Positions 26,861 to 30,955 of a DNA stretch of 30,955 nt are shown here, one piece after another. Made by a program: the position numbers and the translations under genes. Source of the DNA: JANNHP01 sp031404455 (GTDB lineage: Bacteria > Planctomycetota > JAJSAM01 > JAJVHW01). Each line of letters starts with the position of its first letter. Position 1 is the stretch's first letter. The stretch lies in assembly GCA_031404455.1 (NCBI GenBank), contig JANNHP010000202.1, positions 1-30,955 on the forward strand, written 5' to 3'. Under the pieces are notes generated by a model that worked only from the letters and a program-made list of their open reading frames with translations, was not told the DNA's origin and searched no databases.

Positions 26861-27684
26861 TTCGTCGTGCCGGGGTCCTTCGCGAGGAACTCGAGGAGGT
26901 CGTGGCTGCGCGGCGGGATGCGCATCATGCCGCAGGGCGGACACGGATCGACCTCGGGCATCGGGATCGCGCCGAGCTTCCACTTCGCGCCGAACGGCAG
27001 CGGACGTTCGAACTCCTCACCCTGGTCGCCGCGACGGCGCGCGAAGGCGCCGCCGATGATCCAGTAGAGGCGCGATTTCACCTCTCCGTCCTTCAGTCCC
27101 TCGTACGCCTCGATGACCGCCGGTCCCGCCGACGCGAAGCTCTCGGTGAGACGGGCGACGGCGGCGTCGATCTTCGCGGAGTCCTTCTCCGCGTCGGCGC
27201 CCAGGTCGGCGATGAGCTTCTCGACCTCGACTGTCCGCGCGGCCTTCGCGCGCTTCGCCAGACGTTCGTTGTCGCGCAGCAGCGGACGGACCGCGCCGGC
27301 GAACGTCGCGGCCGTGAGCTTCGCCGTCGTTCCGTACACGTCCTTGCCGTCGAGCAGCACGAGCGTCTCGTCCTTCTTCGCGCCCGCGTGGATGCCGTCG
27401 ACGACCACGTACACCGCCTCGACGAGGTGCGTCTGCGCCTCGAAGGACGGCTCGCGCAGCAGCGACTGGAGCTCCGTGAGCAGCGCCGCGCGAGCGTCCT
27501 TCCCGGCGGGCAGCACGATCGCGATGCCGGGCTTCTTCGTCGCCTTCATCTCGGCGAGCGCGTCCTTGAACCACAGCGGCGGTTCCGCGGCCTTCTCGTC
27601 GCCGCCGAGCGCGAAGCGGTCGAGGCCGTAGATCGCCGCCCCCGCGACGAGCGCGCCGAGGAACTCTCTCCGTCGAACCTGCAT
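26857..27684 (-). CDS. Tat-signal protein with a C-terminal CPPC motif; possible MNIO substrate
   Basis: 275 residues. The N-terminus VRRREFLGALVAGAAIYGLD is a twin-arginine-type signal. Residues ~35-120 (WFKDALAEMKATKKPGIAIV ... ETLVLLDGKDVYG) resemble a thioredoxin-like fold that has lost its active-site cysteines. After a helical region, the tail reads PMPEVDPCPPCGMMRIPP; C248 and C251 are the only cysteines in the protein. ATG 27684 is preferred over GTG 27687 because GGAGG lies at the proper distance. Its stop overlaps the MNIO start (GTGA). Because MNIO enzymes often modify Cys in partner polypeptides, the CPPCG tail could be the modified site; equally it may bind a metal or act as a redox pair. 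Confidence 0.7.
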   Translation of the reverse strand: MQVRRREFLGALVAGAAIYGLDRFALGGDEKAAEPPLWFKDALAEMKATKKPGIAIVLPAGKDARAALLTELQSLLREPSFEAQTHLVEAVYVVVDGIHAGAKKDETLVLLDGKDVYGTTAKLTAATFAGAVRPLLRDNERLAKRAKAARTVEVEKLIADLGADAEKDSAKIDAAVARLTESFASAGPAVIEAYEGLKDGEVKSRLYWIIGGAFARRRGDQGEEFERPLPFGAKWKLGAIPMPEVDPCPPCGMMRIPPRSHDLLEFLAKDPGTTK

Positions 27685-27775
27685 CACGGACCTCCGATGA
27701 CTTCCTCGACCCGGAACCGGACATTCTGATGCGGACCGGCGGCCGGAGTTCCCGCGGGCTCGGCGCGAGGCTCAG

Positions 27776-28651
27776 TCACCTGGCCGTCCACCGCCGGAAC
27801 CGCTCGCCTAGGCCGCGGAGGTAGTCGTCGCCGGCGATGTCGAAGAGGTCGTTGTGGTCGGCGCCTTCGAAGCGCAGGAACTCAGCGCGCGGCTGGGCCG
27901 CCGCGAGGCGTTCGCCCTCGCTGAACGGGACGACGCGGTCCTCGATGCCGTGGACGATGAGCACCGGCACGTCGAGGGCGGCGATGCGATCGGCGTTCGG
28001 GAAGTCGCCGCTGACGAAGAGCGCCGCGAGCGGCAGCCACGGGTAGACGTTCCAAGCCATCGACGACAGCGACGAGAACGCCGACTGGACGACGACGCCC
28101 GCGACGCGGCGCTCCGTCGCGACGAAGAGCGCCGGTCCGCCGCCGATCGATTCGCCGAAGACGACGATCCGCGAGGGATCGACGCCGTCCTCGACGAGGT
28201 GGTCGTACGCCGCGAGCGAATCGGTGTTGATCTCATCCTCGGTCGGCGAGCCCTCGTTGCCGCCGTAGCCCGAGTAGTCGGGCATGAGCACGCGGACGTC
28301 CGCGGTGCGCGCGAACCACCCCGCGAGCCAGGCGCGCTGCGCGATGTTGCCCGCGTTGCCGTGCAGGAAGAGCACGACCGGCCCCGTCGTCCCGTCGGCC
28401 GCGGCGCCGCGCGGCGAGACGTCGTAGGCCGCGAGCTTGCGCCCGTCGGGCCGGACGACGCGGACGACCCGCGCGTCCACCGAACCGAGCCGACGCAACT
28501 CCTCCTCCGGCAGCGGGCGGTCCGCCGGGAAGAAGAGCAGACGGTTGCAGCCGAGCAGCAGCACGAGCGGAATTCCTATCTCCACAATCGCGGCGAGCGT
28601 GAGGAGTCTCTTCGCGAACGGCGGCAGACGGCGTCCGGGAGTCGTCGTCAC
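27776..28651 (-). CDS. Membrane-anchored alpha/beta hydrolase (BEM46/ABHD17-like)
   Basis: 291 residues. An N-terminal hydrophobic segment (~15-35) ends in LLLGC; Cys 35 is in a lipobox-like context, so the protein may be a lipoprotein or simply anchored. The hydrolase core shows VVLFLHGNAGN, PDYSGYGGNEG, the nucleophile elbow GESIGGG with S168, HGIEDRVVPF with D238 and GADHNDLF with H266: a complete catalytic triad. ABHD17 relatives remove acyl groups from proteins; bacterial ones are mostly uncharacterised. GTG 28651 overlaps the reverse-transcriptase stop (GTGA), so the two proteins are made from one message, which raises the possibility of a functional pair. Confidence 0.88.
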   Translation of the reverse strand: MTTTPGRRLPPFAKRLLTLAAIVEIGIPLVLLLGCNRLLFFPADRPLPEEELRRLGSVDARVVRVVRPDGRKLAAYDVSPRGAAADGTTGPVVLFLHGNAGNIAQRAWLAGWFARTADVRVLMPDYSGYGGNEGSPTEDEINTDSLAAYDHLVEDGVDPSRIVVFGESIGGGPALFVATERRVAGVVVQSAFSSLSSMAWNVYPWLPLAALFVSGDFPNADRIAALDVPVLIVHGIEDRVVPFSEGERLAAAQPRAEFLRFEGADHNDLFDIAGDDYLRGLGERFRRWTAR

Positions 28652-29667
28652 GCGGCCTCGTTCTCGCCGGATGCCGCCGACTTCGCCTTCGCCTGCTCAT
28701 CGACCATTCGCGCGTACGCGAACCATCCCGCGGCCTGGTCCACGCCCTGGAGAGGCGGCAGACCCTTGCCGATGCGGTGCGCCGTCGCGCGGAGGCGGCG
28801 ACGGATCTCGCGGGGGAGGCGGACGCGTTCGTTGACGACGAGGCCCGTCACGATCTGCCGCTGGTGCGCTCGCGCGACGTGGAGTTTGCGCCGCGTGTGG
28901 AGGCGGTAGCCGTGCTTGCGCAGGATGCGGCGCGCGTGCTGGATCGCGTCGCGGACGCGGCGTCCGTTCGGTTTCGGGAACGAGATCGTGATGTCGTCGG
29001 CGTAGCGCGTGTACGCACCCTCGCGCCACTCGACGCGGTTCGCGATCTGCACGTCGAGGTAGTAGTTCACGAGATTAGAGAGACGCGGACTCGTCGGGGC
29101 GCCCTGCGGCAGGCCGCCGTCCCACGTCGTCAGCTTCGTCAGGATCTCGGCCGACTCGCGGTCCCAGCCGACCCACTGGAAGTACCGGAGCACGCGCTCC
29201 GTCTTCGTCGAGGGGAAGAAGTCGATGACGTCCATCTTGATGACGACCGCGCGCCCGACGTGGGGGAGTGCGTTGTCCACGATCGACTTCCCGTGCTCGA
29301 ATCCCGTCGCTGCCGGATGCGCGCGGAGGCCGACCAGCCCGCGGCGGAGGATGCGGCGCTGGAGTGCCTTCGTCGCGTCGTCGGGGACGAGGAGACGTCG
29401 CTCCCCGCCGCGGCGCTTGGGGATGCGCGCCTCGCGGTAGGCGGGGGTCGCGCGGCGGAGGTCGTCGGGGGTGGAGCCGAGGCGTTTCGCGAGATCGTCG
29501 AGGGAGAGTCCGTCGCCGCGGGCGACGCGACGGTGCGTCGCCGGGTCGCCTCCGAGCAGCAGGCGGCGCGCCCGCACACGGGCCCGGAACGTCGCGACGG
29601 CGACGATTCCGATCACGCCCACGACGCCGACGAGGCAGAGCCCGCCGAAGAAGGCGCCAGCGCCCAA
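28648..29667 (-). CDS. Retron-type reverse transcriptase with N-terminal membrane segment
   Basis: 339 residues from a TTG preceded by a perfect AGGAGG at 6 nt. RT motifs: YREARIPKRRGGERRLL; KMDVIDFFPS (D146); GLPQGAPTSPRLSNLV; RYADDITIS (D224, D225); HGYRLHTRRKLHVARAHQRQ. Two retron hallmarks are present: NALPH (132-136, the NAxxH motif of region X) and VTG (273-275, region Y). Group II intron maturase or endonuclease domains are absent. Residues ~5-26 (AFFGGLCLVGVVGVIGIVAV) form a membrane segment followed by a basic stretch, predicting a membrane-tethered enzyme, which is unusual for retrons. The frame stays open ~54 codons further upstream, but that part is Arg/Ala-rich and overlaps the hairpins expected for an msr-msd RNA. 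Confidence 0.87.
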   Translation of the reverse strand: MGAGAFFGGLCLVGVVGVIGIVAVATFRARVRARRLLLGGDPATHRRVARGDGLSLDDLAKRLGSTPDDLRRATPAYREARIPKRRGGERRLLVPDDATKALQRRILRRGLVGLRAHPAATGFEHGKSIVDNALPHVGRAVVIKMDVIDFFPSTKTERVLRYFQWVGWDRESAEILTKLTTWDGGLPQGAPTSPRLSNLVNYYLDVQIANRVEWREGAYTRYADDITISFPKPNGRRVRDAIQHARRILRKHGYRLHTRRKLHVARAHQRQIVTGLVVNERVRLPREIRRRLRATAHRIGKGLPPLQGVDQAAGWFAYARMVDEQAKAKSAASGENEAA

Positions 29668-29688
29668 TCCGTACCTCCTGTGCGCGGA

Positions 29689-29762
29689 CGCGGGCCTTGC
29701 GGCCCGCGCCCGCCGTGCCCTGCGTCGCGTCGTCGAGGAGGCGAAGCCTCCGAAGGCGACGC
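29689..29762 (-). ncRNA. Hairpin region upstream of the retron-type RT; candidate msr-msd RNA
   Basis: Just upstream of the RT are an 8-bp stem CGCGGGCC/GGCCCGCG (29689-29708), whose loop on the RT strand is GCAA (GNRA type), and a stem GGAGGC/GCCTCC (29737-29751, 3-nt loop) bounded by GCGTCG (29722-29727) and CGACGC (29757-29762). Retron RNAs lie here. I could not find convincing a1/a2 end repeats or the priming guanosine, so this is a location, not a proof. Confidence 0.25.
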
Positions 29763-29910
29763 GGCCGATTGCTCTCGAGCCGAGCTCAACCCGGCCCGGG
29801 CGACGAAACATCGCCCTGTGCCGAAGCACCGCCAGGACACGCGCGGGAGTCTACGGCGGGCGGCCCCGCCGGCGCCCGCGTTGGTTTCTCCGGAAGGCCT
29901 CCGAGGCGGG

Positions 29911-29916
29911 CACAAT
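29911..29916 (+). promoter_or_regulatory. hemB -10, leaderless type
   Basis: CACAAT lies 9 nt before the hemB ATG with no Shine-Dalgarno between them, the same geometry as CATAAT before hemX and TATAGT before boxR. Confidence 0.35.
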
Positions 29917-29925
29917 CGGCACCCC

Positions 29926-30912
29926 ATGCCATTCCCCACCGAGCGTCCCCGCCGCCTGCGCCGCACCGAGGCCCTGCGCCGCCTCGTCCGTGAGACCGAC
30001 GTCCTCCCGCGGCACCTCGTCCAGCCCCTCTTCGTCGAGGAGGGCCGCGGCGTCACGCGGCCGATCGAGACGATGCCCGGCCAGTCGCGCTACTCGCCCG
30101 ACGCAGTCGGCCCCGCGGCGGCCCGCTGCGAGGAACTCGGCATCCCGGCGGTGCTGCTGTTCGGCATCCCGTCGAAGAAGGACAAGACGGGCAAGGCCGC
30201 GTGGGCGACGAACGGTGTGGTGCAGCAGGCCGTCCGCGCCATCAAGAAGCGATGCCCGGGGCTCGTCGTCATCTGCGACCTCTGCCTCTGCGAGTACACG
30301 TCGCACGGGCACTGCGGCGTGCTCGACCACGGCGTCGTGTCGAACGACGAGACGCTCACGCTCTACGCGCAGACGGCGGAGTCGTACGCGCGTGCCGGCG
30401 CCGACATCGTTGCGCCGAGTGGCATGATGGACGGCACGGTCGCGGCACTGCGCCGCGCGCTCGACGAGGCGAAGCACCCCGACGTGGCGATCCTCTCGTA
30501 CGCCGTGAAGTACGCGTCCGCCTTCTACGGACCGTTCCGCGCGGCCGCCGGGAGCACGCCGCAGGAGGGCGACCGCCGCGGCTACCAGATGGACCCGGGC
30601 AACGTCCGCGAGGGACTCCGCGAGGCGGCCCTCGACGACGCCGAGGGCGCCGACATCCTCATGGTGAAGCCCGCGGGCGCGTATCTCGACGTGATCGCCA
30701 AGGTGCGCGCCGCCACGACGAAGCCGCTCGCCGCGTACCAGGTGAGCGGCGAGTACTCGATGATCCAGGCCGCCGCGGAGAAGGACCTCATCGACGGACG
30801 GCTTGCCATGTGGGAAAGCGTCCGCGCCATCCGCCGGGCGGGGGCGGACATCGTGATCACGTATTTCGCCCGGGAGATCGCGAAGGAGCACCGCGAGAAG
30901 GGGACGTCGTGA
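29926..30912 (+). CDS. hemB: Porphobilinogen synthase (delta-aminolevulinate dehydratase)
   Basis: 328 residues, full length. It condenses two 5-aminolevulinate molecules to porphobilinogen, the substrate of HemC. The zinc-site sequence DLCLCEYTSHGHCG (C120, C122, C130) marks the zinc-dependent type. The two active-site lysines are K195 (SYAVKYASAFYGPFR) and K248 (DILMVKPAGAYLD). The conserved VSGEYSMI and DIVITYFA segments close the barrel. ATG 29926 gives MPFPTERPRRLRRTEALRRL, the normal start. It lies 6.7 kb from hemXACD, divergent from the RT gene, so it has its own promoter; a -10-like CACAAT is 9 nt upstream. Confidence 0.97.
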   Translation: MPFPTERPRRLRRTEALRRLVRETDVLPRHLVQPLFVEEGRGVTRPIETMPGQSRYSPDAVGPAAARCEELGIPAVLLFGIPSKKDKTGKAAWATNGVVQQAVRAIKKRCPGLVVICDLCLCEYTSHGHCGVLDHGVVSNDETLTLYAQTAESYARAGADIVAPSGMMDGTVAALRRALDEAKHPDVAILSYAVKYASAFYGPFRAAAGSTPQEGDRRGYQMDPGNVREGLREAALDDAEGADILMVKPAGAYLDVIAKVRAATTKPLAAYQVSGEYSMIQAAAEKDLIDGRLAMWESVRAIRRAGADIVITYFAREIAKEHREKGTS

Positions 30913-30927
30913 GGGGCTGCTGCCTTC

Positions 30928-30955
30928 GTAGGGGCGACCCATGGGTCGCCCGCCG
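30928..30955 (+). repeat. REP-like palindrome GTAGGGGCGACCCATGGGTCGCCC
   Basis: A GTAGGGGC head plus the palindrome GGGCGACCCATGGGTCGCCC, 16 bp after hemB and cut by the window end. Same head and tail as the elements between boxC and boxB, but with a compensated change in the stem (ACCCATGGGT instead of ACGCATGCGT), so stem pairing is conserved. Confidence 0.7.

Noticed and set aside
29668..29829. 54-codon upstream extension of the reverse transcriptase
   Set aside because: Arg/Ala-rich with no RBS at its start, whereas TTG 29667 has a perfect AGGAGG 6 nt upstream; the extension also crosses strong hairpins.

Overview
The window is about 31 kb of very GC-rich, densely coded bacterial chromosome. 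Three things suggest a planctomycete-like bacterium: an ECF sigma factor fused through a membrane segment to a long array of carboxypeptidase-regulatory-like domains, an intein-bearing B12-dependent ribonucleotide reductase, and several promoters that look leaderless. No ribosomal or other marker gene is present, so the phylum is an inference.

Layout: (1) 1-1980 holds housekeeping genes on the plus strand: the 3' end of a TPR/HEAT protein, a cyclophilin and a 2H phosphoesterase. (2) 2156-7749 holds a TonB-dependent receptor followed by the sigma-factor fusion. The fusion gene is bracketed by two identical 42-bp direct repeats. (3) 7793-12505 is a partial aerobic benzoyl-CoA (box) locus. It has a BoxR-type regulator (XRE helix-turn-helix plus shikimate-kinase-like domain) with an unknown partner gene on the minus strand, and boxC and boxB on the plus strand. 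An AT-rich palindrome in the divergent promoter region is the likely operator. boxA, boxD and a benzoate-CoA ligase are not in the window. (4) 12734-18699, minus strand, is a deoxynucleotide module: adenosylcobalamin-dependent RNR (nrdJ, with a 364-residue intein inserted just before the thiyl-radical cysteine), dCTP deaminase and cob(I)alamin adenosyltransferase, which makes the RNR cofactor. About 0.47 kb upstream of nrdJ lie two NrdR-box-like sites 32 bp apart, followed by a long leader full of tandem repeats. (5) 19565-23238 is a tetrapyrrole operon, hemX-hemA-hemC-hemD, with overlapping start and stop codons. hemB sits apart at the right end (29926-30912). (6) 23301-25649 is a secreted beta-propeller/fibronectin-III protein of different base composition. 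(7) 25659-29667 is a five-gene minus-strand array: a membrane-anchored retron-type reverse transcriptase coupled to an alpha/beta hydrolase, then a Tat-signal protein whose only two cysteines form a C-terminal CPPC motif, coupled to a DUF692/MNIO enzyme and a small partner protein.

Functional links: the hem genes lead to uroporphyrinogen III, the common precursor of heme and B12. The adenosyltransferase activates B12 for NrdJ, and Dcd feeds the dTTP branch. The least conventional parts are the retron-like RT/hydrolase pair, the MNIO cassette with its possible cysteine-containing substrate, the one-protein membrane sigma factor beside a TonB receptor, and a recurrent pattern of perfect hairpins built around stop codons.
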